From Gammaproteobacteria bacterium (GTDB taxonomy: Bacteria; Pseudomonadota; Gammaproteobacteria; Steroidobacterales; Rariloculaceae): 64,000 nucleotides of DNA. The stretch spans positions 62,001 through 126,000 of the forward strand of contig JAJDVG010000058.1 in the NCBI GenBank assembly GCA_022826245.1. The letters run 5' to 3'. This document shows, in pieces, positions 1 to 9,833 of the stretch. The translations under genes were made by a program, and so were the position numbers. Positions within the stretch are counted from its first letter, which is position 1; the number at the start of each line of letters is the position of its first letter. A model generated the notes under the pieces. The model made no database searches, had not been told where the DNA came from, and saw nothing but the letters and a program-made list of their open reading frames with translations.

Positions 1-2
1 AG

Positions 3-836
3 GTCCGCTTCGACGGCGAGACGCTGCCCGGGCGCTACCGGCCCGCGGACTTCCAGCGCTACGCGAGCCGCATGCAGATGATCTTCCAGGATCCCTACTC
101 GAGCCTGAACCCGCGCATGACGGTCGGCGAGATCATCGGCGAGGGCCTGCGCCTGCACAGCGATCTTTCGGGCGCCGAGATTCGCGAGCGGGTCCACGAC
201 TGGCTGCGCCGCGTCGGGCTCGAGCCCGATCACGCCTCGCGCTATCCGCACGAGTTCTCGGGAGGTCAGCGGCAGCGCGTCGGCATTGCGCGGGCGCTGA
301 TCATGCAGCCGCAGTTCGTGGTCTGCGACGAGCCGATCTCCGCGCTCGACGTCTCGGTGCAGGCGCAGATCGTGAGATTGCTCGGCGAGCTCAAGTCCTC
401 GATGGGCCTGACGATGCTGTTCATCGCCCACGACCTGTCGATGGTCCGCTATGTGTCCGACCGCATGGCCGTGATGTATCTCGGCTCGCTGATCGAGGTG
501 GGCGTTTCGGACGACGTGTTTTTCCGCCCGAAGCATCCGTATACGGAGCTGCTGATCGGCTCGAACCCGCAGCCGGATCCGAGGATCGAGAGAGGCCGCG
601 AGACCGTCGCGATCGAGGGAGAGATCCCGTCGCCGGTCAATGTCGGCGCCGGCTGCCGGTTTGCCGGGCGATGTCCCAAGGTCATGTCGGTCTGCAGGAC
701 GGATACGCCGCCGCTGTTCAAGGTGCGGGACGAGACGGGGGAGCGGCGCGTGGCCTGTCATTTGTATGCCGATGGTGGCGATACAGCTCCGTCCGGCGTG
801 CAAGGTAATGGTGGTAGCAATGGCGGCGGTGTCTGA
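3..836 (+). CDS. Oligopeptide/dipeptide ABC transporter ATP-binding protein (5' truncated by window edge)
   Basis: Reading frame open from base 3; Q-loop MIFQDPYSSLNPRMTV, signature FSGGQRQRVGIARAL, Walker B VVCDEPISALDVS, C-terminal oligo_HPY-like CRFAGRCP region. Confidence 0.95.
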   Translation, partial: VRFDGETLPGRYRPADFQRYASRMQMIFQDPYSSLNPRMTVGEIIGEGLRLHSDLSGAEIRERVHDWLRRVGLEPDHASRYPHEFSGGQRQRVGIARALIMQPQFVVCDEPISALDVSVQAQIVRLLGELKSSMGLTMLFIAHDLSMVRYVSDRMAVMYLGSLIEVGVSDDVFFRPKHPYTELLIGSNPQPDPRIERGRETVAIEGEIPSPVNVGAGCRFAGRCPKVMSVCRTDTPPLFKVRDETGERRVACHLYADGGDTAPSGVQGNGGSNGGGV

Positions 837-1001
837 AGGCTGGGTCACGGCGCGGGGGCTGCCGCTGGGTGCGTCTCGGAACAAGTCCGGCCGCAGGTTT
901 CAACGCGACGCGAGGACGAGCGCAATGTGCGGCGCGGCGCCGCGAGCTGCGCCACCCGGACGGCAGCACGGGAGCCCGTCATGATCGGAGGAGGGACGGC
1001 C

Positions 1002-2264
1002 ATGCGTGCCGGCACGCGTAAGCTCTCAATCATTGTGTTGGTCCTTTGGCCCGTATTCGCTCTGGCGCAGGACGCGGCCGTGCAGCGTGGAGCCATCCAG
1101 CTCGGCCCCCGGCCGGCGTTCCTCGTCGACGCGATGGCCGACGGCGAACTAAAGAGCACGCTGGAACAGTGCGCCGCTGGCCCGTTCCAGCCGACCGACT
1201 TCTCGATCGGCCATCGCGGCGCCGCGCTTCAGTTCGCCGAGCACACACGCGAGTCGTACGTGGCCGCGGCGCGCCAGGGCGCTGGCATCGTCGAGTGCGA
1301 CGTCACGTTCACGCAGGATCGCGAACTCGTCTGCCGCCATTCGCAGTGCGACCTGCACACGACGACGAACATCCTCGAAACGCCGCTGGCCGCGAAGTGT
1401 TCCGTGCCGTTCATGCCGTTCGACCCGGCGAACGTCGATCCCGAGACGGGCCGCCCGCGCCCGGCAATGGCGCAGTGCTGCACGAGCGACATCACGCTCG
1501 CCGAGTACCGTACGCTCAAGCCGAAGATGGACGGATTCAATCCCACGGCGACGACGGTCGACGAATATCTCGCCGGCACGGCGGCCTGGCGCACGGACCT
1601 CTACTCCGCCGACTCGACGCTCATGACGCACGCCGAAACCATCGCGCTCTTCCGGGAACTCGGCGTCAAGATGACCCCCGAACTCAAGTCGCCGAGCGTG
1701 GAAATGCCGTTCGAGGGCGACTACTCGCAGCAGGACTACGCCCGGCAACTCATCGGCGAGTACAGGGCGGCCGGCGTCGCGCCCAAGGACGTGTTTGTGC
1801 AGTCCTTCGACCTGCGCGACGTGCTCCACTGGATCGAGCATGAACCGGAGTTCGGCAGACAGGCCGTATACCTGGACGGCCGCGACGGCCTGGATCCTCC
1901 CATCGACCCGAACGAACCGGAAACCTTTGTCCCGAGCATGACGGAGCTTGCCGCGATGGGCGTACGCATCATCGCCCCACCGATGTGGATGCTCGTGACC
2001 GAAAGCGACGGCGAGATCGTGCCTTCGGCGTACGCGCAGGCCGCGCGAGCCGCCGGCCTCGACATCATTGCCTGGACCTTCGAACGGTCAGCGCCCCTGA
2101 CCGGCAATCCGCAGTACTACTATCGCTCCATTTACGAAATCGCCGACACCGACGGCGACCGCTACGTCATGCTCGACGTACTCGCCCAAGAGGTCGGCAT
2201 CATCGGCATCTTTTCGGACTGGCCCGCGAGCGTGACCTACTACGCCAACTGCATGGGGCTGTAG
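1002..2264 (+). CDS. Glycerophosphodiester phosphodiesterase family protein, secreted
   Basis: Signal peptide [27 protein letters not shown] motif [38 protein letters not shown]. Confidence 0.88.
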   Translation: MRAGTRKLSIIVLVLWPVFALAQDAAVQRGAIQLGPRPAFLVDAMADGELKSTLEQCAAGPFQPTDFSIGHRGAALQFAEHTRESYVAAARQGAGIVECDVTFTQDRELVCRHSQCDLHTTTNILETPLAAKCSVPFMPFDPANVDPETGRPRPAMAQCCTSDITLAEYRTLKPKMDGFNPTATTVDEYLAGTAAWRTDLYSADSTLMTHAETIALFRELGVKMTPELKSPSVEMPFEGDYSQQDYARQLIGEYRAAGVAPKDVFVQSFDLRDVLHWIEHEPEFGRQAVYLDGRDGLDPPIDPNEPETFVPSMTELAAMGVRIIAPPMWMLVTESDGEIVPSAYAQAARAAGLDIIAWTFERSAPLTGNPQYYYRSIYEIADTDGDRYVMLDVLAQEVGIIGIFSDWPASVTYYANCMGL

Positions 2265-2404
2265 CACGGAGTATCCGTGCATGTGCTGGGCGTTACAGAA
2301 GTTGCCGTAGAATCGGTGGCACGCGATCACGTGCGATTGGTGAACGGGATCACCTGGAATATCCCATACAGACTGGAGATGCATTGCCATGCGGGAGCGC
2401 CGGA

Positions 2405-3049
2405 ATGACCGATGATGCCGTCCCCCGACCGCTCGTCCTGCTCGGCGAGGAGTTTCGCCGGATGTGCACGGAAGTAGACACGCGGATGGATGCGGCGCCG
2501 TTCAGGTCCGCTACGCTGTACGACATCCACGAACTGCTCGATGAGCACCTGCCCCTTCTTACCACGCATGTGGCCGGGTTTGGCGAAGAGATCGAGGAAG
2601 GGCTTGGCCATCTGACCCATGAGCCGGACTCCTATTTCCGCCGCATAGCGAGACGCATGAGCTCACATCTCGATGCCATTCTGGATGGGTATGACGACGT
2701 GCGCAGCCTCGACGCGAACGCCGAGGACTACACAGGCTGGTCCCTTCTGGTCGAAATCTATGAGGAGACGCTGTTCCAGATTCACCTCTGGCTCGACGAA
2801 GTCGTGGACTTCGTGGATGACCCGGTTGCTGTTCTGAAGCAACGAGGTATTCCGCCGGGTGGAACGTTGAACCTGCGTCTGCAGATGGAGCCTCCGCCGC
2901 AATTCGACCGCCTGACGCGATGGCTGAATCGCCGAGGACTTGCTCTGCAGGCCGCCCAGGAAGAAGAATTCGGGAAAGCTCTGCAACGCTCGCACACGCA
3001 GGGCCTCGTGGCGGGGGCGCTATTCGGATGGTGGTTGGGCAGCAGGTGA
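2405..3049 (+). CDS. Hypothetical acidic protein, 214 aa, with C-terminal hydrophobic tail
   Basis: ORF with ATG at 2405 (MTDDAVPRPLVLLGEEF...), no family recognised; C-terminus QGLVAGALFGWWLGSR. Confidence 0.6.
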   Translation: MTDDAVPRPLVLLGEEFRRMCTEVDTRMDAAPFRSATLYDIHELLDEHLPLLTTHVAGFGEEIEEGLGHLTHEPDSYFRRIARRMSSHLDAILDGYDDVRSLDANAEDYTGWSLLVEIYEETLFQIHLWLDEVVDFVDDPVAVLKQRGIPPGGTLNLRLQMEPPPQFDRLTRWLNRRGLALQAAQEEEFGKALQRSHTQGLVAGALFGWWLGSR

Positions 3050-3130
3050 GCTACCGGTTGCAGCTACATGAAGCCGAGACCGCGCAGGGAGTCACCGGCG
3101 GTTGCGCGGATCAATCGCTGACGGCGAGCG

Positions 3131-4357
3131 TTACTCCCGATCCCGATACGCCCGCAACTGGTCGTTGAAGTCTTCGGCCAACTGCTCCATGACGGTGACC
3201 ATGCGGTTGTGCTCGCGGACCGCGAGCGAGTGGTCCTCGTCGGAGAGGTCTTCGCCGTCGATGATGTCGGAGAGGCAGGCGAGGTACATGTCGCCCGCGC
3301 CGATGAATTCCTGAACGTCGTCGCGTCCGGCGATCATCGCGTCGCGGTCGGCTATGGATCCGTCGGGAATCTCCGGTCGAGCCGGCGGATCGCACTCGCC
3401 GATCATCCTGGTGATTGCCGGCTCCGCGTCAGGCGCCACGGCGGCGTAAAGTTCGAGCGCCATGCGATAGTCCTCGTGCGTCTCGCTGGCGAGCGTCAGG
3501 TACTCGTCGAGCGCCCACTGCGCCCGGGCGGTGCGCAGCAGCGCCGCGGCGGCGCTTGCCTCGATGAATAGCAGGTCGGGATCCATGACCGCGCAGGTCG
3601 CCCGGTAATGGCCGATCCATTCGAGCACATCGATCCGGTTCCCGGCGTCGAGCGCCTCGCCGATGCGTTCCCTGATCGTGATGGTGCGCGCATCCTCGGG
3701 CAGTGACGCCATGACCTCCCGGTCGAGGCGTGCCATCGAGGTCACGGCGACGAGCGGTTCAGGGACATCGGACGCGAAAGGTCCGACACCGCTGGTCGGC
3801 AGCGCGCCGATCGTGTCAACGATTTCCATGCCTTCGGTCACCCGCCCGAAGACGGTGTATCCCGGGCTCCCCACGGAAGCGTCGAGCTGGTCGTTGTCGA
3901 CGAGGTTGATGAAGAACTGCGCCGCGGCCGAGTTCGGATCATTCGTGCGTGCCGCGGCCACGGTGCCGCGCACGTTGCCGAGACCGTTGCCGGACTCGTT
4001 GATGACCGGTGCGAGCACAGGCTTGCGATCGAGCTGCCGGTCGAAGCCGCCGCCCTGAACCATGAAACCCTCGATAACGCGGTGAAACACCGTGCCCGAG
4101 TAGTAACCCTGATCGATGTACTCGAGGAAGTTCGCGGTGTGCAACGGCGACTCCTCGTCATGGAGTTCGATCGTCACCGCGCCGAGGTCGGTGCACACGG
4201 AAACTTCAGTCGCCCGCGCCTGCACGAGTTCCTGCTCCTCGGCCTGGGCCGGCCCCTCCGCTTGCGCCTGAGCCTGTTCCTGCGCGCGCGCCTGAGCCCC
4301 GAAACCCAGCGTGACGGAGAGTGCGCAGACAAGTTGTGCAGCGTATTTCGTCGTCAT
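3131..4357 (-). CDS. Cyclophilin-type peptidyl-prolyl cis-trans isomerase with long C-terminal extension
   Basis: GAVTIELHDEESPLHTANFLEYIDQGYYSGTVFHRVIEGFMVQGGG ... NDPNSAAAQFFINLVDN; N-terminal signal peptide. Confidence 0.92.
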   Translation of the reverse strand: MTTKYAAQLVCALSVTLGFGAQARAQEQAQAQAEGPAQAEEQELVQARATEVSVCTDLGAVTIELHDEESPLHTANFLEYIDQGYYSGTVFHRVIEGFMVQGGGFDRQLDRKPVLAPVINESGNGLGNVRGTVAAARTNDPNSAAAQFFINLVDNDQLDASVGSPGYTVFGRVTEGMEIVDTIGALPTSGVGPFASDVPEPLVAVTSMARLDREVMASLPEDARTITIRERIGEALDAGNRIDVLEWIGHYRATCAVMDPDLLFIEASAAAALLRTARAQWALDEYLTLASETHEDYRMALELYAAVAPDAEPAITRMIGECDPPARPEIPDGSIADRDAMIAGRDDVQEFIGAGDMYLACLSDIIDGEDLSDEDHSLAVREHNRMVTVMEQLAEDFNDQLRAYRDRE

Positions 4358-4546
4358 GATTGCGGCTGCGCGGGCCAGCGCGCCGATCGAATCCCGTTCG
4401 GTTGCCGGTGCTCTACGATGCACGCGTCGGGGCGGCTCTGCAAGCGTCGGTGGCGGGCCGCGGAACTGCGCGTCGTTTTCGCCGTTCGTCGCAGGCCATG
4501 CCGTTCCAGACCGCGCTGCAACCGGCCTCTCTCGCGAGCCGGGACA

Positions 4547-4786
4547 CTAGCTCGAAGCACCCTGCCGCTCGAAGTTGCGGATCGCGCCGACGCTCGACAG
4601 GGTCGAGACGATGAACGGGACGAGCGGCGTCAGAGTCATCTTCGCGATCCGCACGCCGTCGATATCGCCCATCAGCAGCGCATCGCCGTGGTTGATGGTG
4701 ATCAGAATGGCGCCGACGACAACGCCGTACAACGCCGCCCGGCGCATGACTCTGGGCCGGGTCGCGATCGAAAGCCAGGAGGACAT
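4547..4786 (-). CDS. NrtS-like small nitrate/nitrite transporter family protein, 79 aa
   Basis: MSSWLSIATRPRVMRRAALYGVVVGAILITINHGDALLMGD...LTPLVPFIVSTLSSVGAIR: INHGD and LVPFIVSTLSSV motifs of the NrtS family. Confidence 0.75.
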   Translation of the reverse strand: MSSWLSIATRPRVMRRAALYGVVVGAILITINHGDALLMGDIDGVRIAKMTLTPLVPFIVSTLSSVGAIRNFERQGASS

Positions 4787-4971
4787 GGTCCGAATCTCCG
4801 CTGATGCCGATTCGGCAATGCTAACAGCACGCGTCCCGCCTGCCAGAGCGCCGACGAGCCGGCGGCGCCCGTGTTGCGAAGGCTCCGGGAATACGGTCCA
4901 CCGCATAAGATGCGCTTGCTTTGCCGGATTACCCCGCTTGCAATAGACTCCGACGCATGGAGGGCTCCGGA

Positions 4972-5085
4972 ATGAACGTGAAGACGCGGAACGTCGTGAT
5001 CTGCGCCGGCTGCCTCGCCATGGCCGACCCGGTGGCGGCGCATCACTCGGTCGCGGGGCAGTTCGACGTACGTCCTTGCCCGTAA
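4972..5085 (+). pseudogene. Truncated N-terminus of a DUF6152-like secreted protein
   Basis: MNVKTRNVVICAGCLAMADPVAAHHSVAGQFDVRPCP*: signal peptide plus AHHS...FD motif, then premature stop. Confidence 0.45.
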
Positions 5086-5144
5086 GTATTGACGCCGAAT
5101 CCTGCCGATACGCCGCACCGCCCGAATTCCCCGAGGAGACCAGA

Positions 5145-5759
5145 ATGCTGCGAGTACATTCGACGATGCCATCGATCAACGGCTACAAGGTTCGCATCCT
5201 GCTGTCGATGCTCGACGTGCCCTATGAACTCGTCGACATCGACATGTACGGCGGCGAACACAAGCGCGAGCCGTTCCTGTCGCTGAACCCGTTCGGGCAG
5301 ATGCCGGCGATGGAAGACGGCGACTACACGATCGCCGACTCGCACGCCTGCCTCGTGTATCTCGCCCGCAAGCACGACCCGTCGAACCGCTGGTTGCCGG
5401 TCGACGCCGAACGCGAGGCCAAGGTCGCGGAGTGGCTGTCGAAGTCGGCGAACGAGGTGCACCAGGGGCCGTGGATGAAGCGGGCCAAGATCAGGCGCCC
5501 CGACGCGATCAAGCTGCCGGACGAGGAGATCGACGCGCGCTGCGACCACGTCCTCGGCATCATGGACGGGCACCTCGCCGGCCGCGAGTGGCTCGCGCTC
5601 GAACACCCGACGATCGCCGACGTGTCGTGCTTCTCGCCGATCTCCATGCTCAAGATTTCCGGTTACGACACGGACAAGTGGGCCAACGTGACGGGCTGGC
5701 TCGACCGCTTCCGCGCATTGCCCGGCGCGATCGACGCCGACGGCAATCCGTTCGCCTGA
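5145..5759 (+). CDS. Glutathione S-transferase family protein
   Basis: N-terminal thioredoxin-like GST domain MLRVHSTMPSINGYKVRILLSMLDVPYELVDID...LNPFGQMPAMEDGDYTIADSHACLVYLARKH. Confidence 0.92.
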   Translation: MLRVHSTMPSINGYKVRILLSMLDVPYELVDIDMYGGEHKREPFLSLNPFGQMPAMEDGDYTIADSHACLVYLARKHDPSNRWLPVDAEREAKVAEWLSKSANEVHQGPWMKRAKIRRPDAIKLPDEEIDARCDHVLGIMDGHLAGREWLALEHPTIADVSCFSPISMLKISGYDTDKWANVTGWLDRFRALPGAIDADGNPFA

Positions 5760-5777
5760 TCGCTGCGCGCGCCCCGC

Positions 5778-7589
5778 TCAGAACGAGGCTTTCTTCTCCA
5801 CGAGAAGCTGCACGTTGTCGATCGACTGATCGGCGTTGATCGGGAACGCGAGATCGATGTGCACGACCGAACCGCGGCTCGCGCGCGGCGAGGTCAGGCG
5901 CAGGCCGATGCCGACGTCGTAGAGCGTGCCGCGGCTCGGCGTCCCGCGCGGATCGCTGCCCCAGACGCGGCCCGCGTCGAAGAACACCGCGTAGCCCACG
6001 CGGATGAGCCGGAACGGGTACCAGTCCGAGAAGAAACGCTGCTCGATCGTCACCGTGGCGCTGCGTTCGCCGGCCTGGTAGCGCAGCGGATAGCCCCTGA
6101 GGTTGTTGTCGCCGCCGAGCAGCACCTGGTTTTCGGCGTCGAGGTTGTTGCTGAGCGTCGCCGTGACGCTCGCCGAGAACAGGTGCCGGCCCATGTTGCG
6201 GCGGTAGTAGCGGACGCTGCCGTGGACGATGCCGTTGCGCACCCGGTCGGCTTCGAGCCGCGCCGACGCTGAGGCATCGAGCAGCAGGAGCCTTCCCGGG
6301 CCGCCGGGTTCCCAGCCTCTGGAGGCGGAGGTGTCGAATATCCACGCCTCTCGGTCCGCGCCGAAAACCTTGTCCGAGCGGCCGACGCTGAAGAAGAAGT
6401 TCAGACCCAGCGGCACGTCCTCGGTCCGGCCGATGTCGTTGAGTTCCGTGAGTTCGCGATAGTCGTCCGCGACGATCTGGATGCCTGCCCAGGGATACGC
6501 AAGCTCGCGGTTCCCGGGCAGCAGCATCGGCTCAGGCATCTCGACGGTCGGCCGGAAAATGTCCTCCTCGTAGCTGACTCCGCCGAGCCAGCGGACCGTC
6601 CGGCCGTCGACGTAGCCGCGCGATCGTCCGCCGTAGATCGACCAGGTGCGCGTGTCCTGATGGAACTCGTCGATGACCTCCCCGAGATCGTACATCGACT
6701 CGATGCGTTCGTCGTCGAGCAGGCTGGCCGTGAACGACCAGCGCGAATCGAGCGAGAAGAACGGCCGGCCCGCTTCGAATCCCGCGCGCTTGCCGTCGCT
6801 GTTGTCGGCGTAAAGCACCGTGAAGCGGTCGCGGCCGTTGTTGATGTTGTTGTCCGTGTAGCTGAACAGCCGCTCGTCGCGATCGACGTCGCTTCGGAAG
6901 GCGATGTCGAGGCGTTTGCCGCGCCCGGCCAGGTTTTCTTCGACCAGGCCGAATCCGTATTCGTTCGCGCCGCCGCTGCGGCCGAGTTTGAGAGACGGCT
7001 TGAGCGACCACGAGTCGCGCACGACCACGTCGATGTCGACCGTGTTGCCGCTTGCGTCGTAGTCGGCCGGCCTGACCGCGGCATCGGCGACGTAACGGAG
7101 GTTGCGCAGGAGGCGCGCCGACTCGTCGACGACGCGCGCGACGTACGCGTCGCCGGGTTCGAACAGCAGGATGCTTCTGATGACGCTCTCGCGCGTCGTG
7201 ACGTGAATGCGGTTCGCGAGTCGGTACAGCGGCTTGTCTTCGGCCGGATCCGCGGGATTGAAGACGTTCTCGACCGTGACGTTGACCGCGCCGATCAGCG
7301 CGCCGCGCTGCTCGAGTTCGGCTTCGAAGCTCGTGGCCGCTGCGCTATCCGCCGCTCCACCCGCCGCGCCGTCGGCGGTTTCGGACTCCGCGGCCGGCTC
7401 GCCGACGGCTTGCGCAGCCGCGGCTGGCAGGCCCGGCGTGCCGAGCAGCAAACCGATCAGCGCACCGGGCAGAATGCCGCGCAGAGTGCCGGCCCGGGCC
7501 CCGTACAGCGAGTCGCGCCGGACACCGACCGCGATACGGCCGGTGGCCGGGCGCCGGCTGCTCGGCCAGGAGTCGGCGGACCCTGTCAT
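5778..7589 (-). CDS. BamA/TamA-family outer membrane protein (POTRA plus surface-antigen beta-barrel)
   Basis: POTRA-like region IRSILLFEPGDAYVARVVDESARLLRNLRYV; barrel with LLGGDNNLRGYPLRYQAGERSATVTIEQRFFSDWY and C-terminal FDAGRVWG; ends in F. Confidence 0.85.
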   Translation of the reverse strand: MTGSADSWPSSRRPATGRIAVGVRRDSLYGARAGTLRGILPGALIGLLLGTPGLPAAAAQAVGEPAAESETADGAAGGAADSAAATSFEAELEQRGALIGAVNVTVENVFNPADPAEDKPLYRLANRIHVTTRESVIRSILLFEPGDAYVARVVDESARLLRNLRYVADAAVRPADYDASGNTVDIDVVVRDSWSLKPSLKLGRSGGANEYGFGLVEENLAGRGKRLDIAFRSDVDRDERLFSYTDNNINNGRDRFTVLYADNSDGKRAGFEAGRPFFSLDSRWSFTASLLDDERIESMYDLGEVIDEFHQDTRTWSIYGGRSRGYVDGRTVRWLGGVSYEEDIFRPTVEMPEPMLLPGNRELAYPWAGIQIVADDYRELTELNDIGRTEDVPLGLNFFFSVGRSDKVFGADREAWIFDTSASRGWEPGGPGRLLLLDASASARLEADRVRNGIVHGSVRYYRRNMGRHLFSASVTATLSNNLDAENQVLLGGDNNLRGYPLRYQAGERSATVTIEQRFFSDWYPFRLIRVGYAVFFDAGRVWGSDPRGTPSRGTLYDVGIGLRLTSPRASRGSVVHIDLAFPINADQSIDNVQLLVEKKASF

Positions 7590-8221
7590 CGTCGGGCTCG
7601 ATCAGCCGAGTCGTGGCCGGGTTCGCAGCGCCGTTCGCCGCTGCAGGCGATGAGCTGGGCCAGCGCCGCCGGACGCCCGTCGGGATCCTGCACGATGCCC
7701 TCGCGATAGAACAGCACACGCAGATTGGACGCGGCCGCGAGCAGTTCGTTCGGTTCGAGCCGGTAGGCGGGGTTCCTGGGACCCGCCACGTCGAGCGTGG
7801 TCTGCAGATGCTGCTCGCAGAGCAGACAACCGCCGTCGCCGAGCCGCTCCGCGAGCAGCGGAATCAACGGCATGTTGACGTAGCGAACCAGGACGATCAG
7901 GGCGTAGTCGCTGTTCGGCAGCGCCTCCGGCGCCGGCGATTCCTCGAGATCGGCCTCGATCCAGTTGACCGCGAGTCCGCGCTCGGCGGCGGTCCGGGCG
8001 CCGCGTTCGAGGCCGACGCTCGACACGTCAACGGCATCGACTTCGTAACCGGCCGCGGCGAGGAAGAGCGCATTGCGTCCGGCGCCGCAGGCGACGTCGA
8101 GGGCGCGTCCGCGCGGCAGATCCGCCAGACGGTCCGCGAGCAGTTGGGTCGGGTGTGGACGAGCCGCGTAGCTGCCGGCCCGATAACGCTCATCCCACTT
8201 GAGGCGATCGGCGTGACTCAC
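7586..8221 (-). CDS. Class I SAM-dependent methyltransferase (TehB-like)
   Basis: ALDVACGAGRNALFLAAAGYEVDAVDVS motif I; 4-bp stop/start overlap with the OMP gene. Confidence 0.9.
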   Translation of the reverse strand: MSHADRLKWDERYRAGSYAARPHPTQLLADRLADLPRGRALDVACGAGRNALFLAAAGYEVDAVDVSSVGLERGARTAAERGLAVNWIEADLEESPAPEALPNSDYALIVLVRYVNMPLIPLLAERLGDGGCLLCEQHLQTTLDVAGPRNPAYRLEPNELLAAASNLRVLFYREGIVQDPDGRPAALAQLIACSGERRCEPGHDSADRARR

Positions 8222-8290
8222 CTGGTCTGTCTGGCGGGCTCGGAGGGACCCGAATGATAACGGGATACGCGCCGGCGAGGCACGCGCAGA

Positions 8291-8800
8291 TCACTCGCAC
8301 TGCGACCAGTGCCAGGGTTCGTAGACGATTCCGTGGATGTTGTCGCGGCCATAGGGCATCGAGAACGCGAACCGCGCGGCGTTGGCACCGAGCCAGGCGA
8401 ATGCCGGGGAGTCCTCGAATTCCTCGGTCAGCGGGCGGCAACCGGGCGTTGCGAGGTCGAGTGCCTGGCCGGTGTGGTGCTGGCTGAATCCGGGCGCCGC
8501 GTTGACTTGCAGGATCCTGTCGATCGTCAGGCCCTTCGAGAGCTTGTTGCGGATGAGCTCGACCTGGTAGGTGACGCTGCGGTATCCGGAGACGATCAGG
8601 AGTTCGACGCCGTCGTCGAGCGCGGCCTGTTTCATGGTTAGCCAGTCGCGCGCCGTGCCGGGCGCGAGCCGCAGCGATCGTCCGAACATGTCGTCTTCGA
8701 TCTCGACGAGTTCCTCGGCCTCGTCGTAGCGGGGCAGGTACGGCTGCGTGCCGTAGTCGGCCGGGATGCCGAGTTCGGAGAGCAGCGTCGAATCTTTCAT
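8291..8800 (-). CDS. M15-family D-alanyl-D-alanine carboxypeptidase
   Basis: LLIVSGYRSVTYQVELI ... APGFSQHHTGQALDLATPG ... NIHGIVYEPWHW: M15 zinc and catalytic motifs. Confidence 0.88.
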   Translation of the reverse strand: MKDSTLLSELGIPADYGTQPYLPRYDEAEELVEIEDDMFGRSLRLAPGTARDWLTMKQAALDDGVELLIVSGYRSVTYQVELIRNKLSKGLTIDRILQVNAAPGFSQHHTGQALDLATPGCRPLTEEFEDSPAFAWLGANAARFAFSMPYGRDNIHGIVYEPWHWSQCE

Positions 8801-8999
8801 GGCAGGGTTGGCGGTCGGGTCGGGGTTGGTTCGCAAGCGGTGTTTCCGGGCAATCGAGCGTGATTCACGGCAGGAGGCTCGAAAAGTATCCTATAGTTTC
8901 CGGCCGCGCGACATTGTTCAGGCCGAATATCATTGTCGCGCGCCGAAGCGGAACGAGGATCGACGCGCGCAAGCGGTCAGGCGCAGCGAGGTTGAGAGC

Positions 9000-9833
9000 A
9001 TGACGTCGACAGCCGTCGGCAAGGAGCGTTCGGGCAGGGCCTTGCTCGTCGTGACGGCCCTGACGCTGTCCTGCGCCGCGGACACGATGACGGTCGACCT
9101 CGCCTGCGATGGCCCGGCGCCGCAAGCCGCCGTTCCCGTGCCGGCCGACACCACGGGCAGGCTCATCGTGCTGCCGGGCGTCGGCAATACCAAATACCAT
9201 CTCGCGCCCTTCGTCGAGCGCGCAACGCGGCAACTGCCGGGTTTCGAGATCGACTTCAGGCCCTGGGGCGTACCGTTCCTGATCATCCGCAACATCCAGG
9301 CCGAAGCGCGCAATGCCGAGACGGCGAAGCAGATGGCGCGGGAGATCAGCGACTGGCGCCGCGCTCACCCCGACGAACTGCTGTATCTCTTCGGCTATTC
9401 GGGCGGCGGCGGGCTCGCGACGCTGATCGTGAGCGAGCTGCCCGACGACGTGACCGTCGACCGGCTCGTGCTGATGGCGCCCGCGATCTCGCCGGATTAC
9501 CCGATCGGGGAGCGCGTTCTGCCCAAGGTCACGGAGTTCGCCGTGAACTACGCGAGCACCTACGACGTCCAGGTCGGCTGGGGCACGCGCAACTTCGGCA
9601 CGATCGACCGGGTCGACACGAACGGCGCTGGCGCCGTCGGTTTCGATGCGAAACACACCGACCTGCTGCAGTGGCACTGGAGAGAGAGTTACCGCGCCCT
9701 GGGTCACCGCGGCAATCACCGAAGCTATCTCGCCGGGCGCTGGCAGTACGAGTTCCTGCTTCCGGCGATCGATCCGCGCCTGTCGGCCGACGATGTGCGG
9801 GCGCGCTGGGCGGGGGCCTGCGGGGCGCCATGA
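9000..9833 (+). CDS. Alpha/beta hydrolase family protein, secreted
   Basis: LLYLFGYSGGGGLATLIVSELP nucleophile elbow GYSGG; signal-like N-terminus. Confidence 0.75.
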   Translation: MTSTAVGKERSGRALLVVTALTLSCAADTMTVDLACDGPAPQAAVPVPADTTGRLIVLPGVGNTKYHLAPFVERATRQLPGFEIDFRPWGVPFLIIRNIQAEARNAETAKQMAREISDWRRAHPDELLYLFGYSGGGGLATLIVSELPDDVTVDRLVLMAPAISPDYPIGERVLPKVTEFAVNYASTYDVQVGWGTRNFGTIDRVDTNGAGAVGFDAKHTDLLQWHWRESYRALGHRGNHRSYLAGRWQYEFLLPAIDPRLSADDVRARWAGACGAP

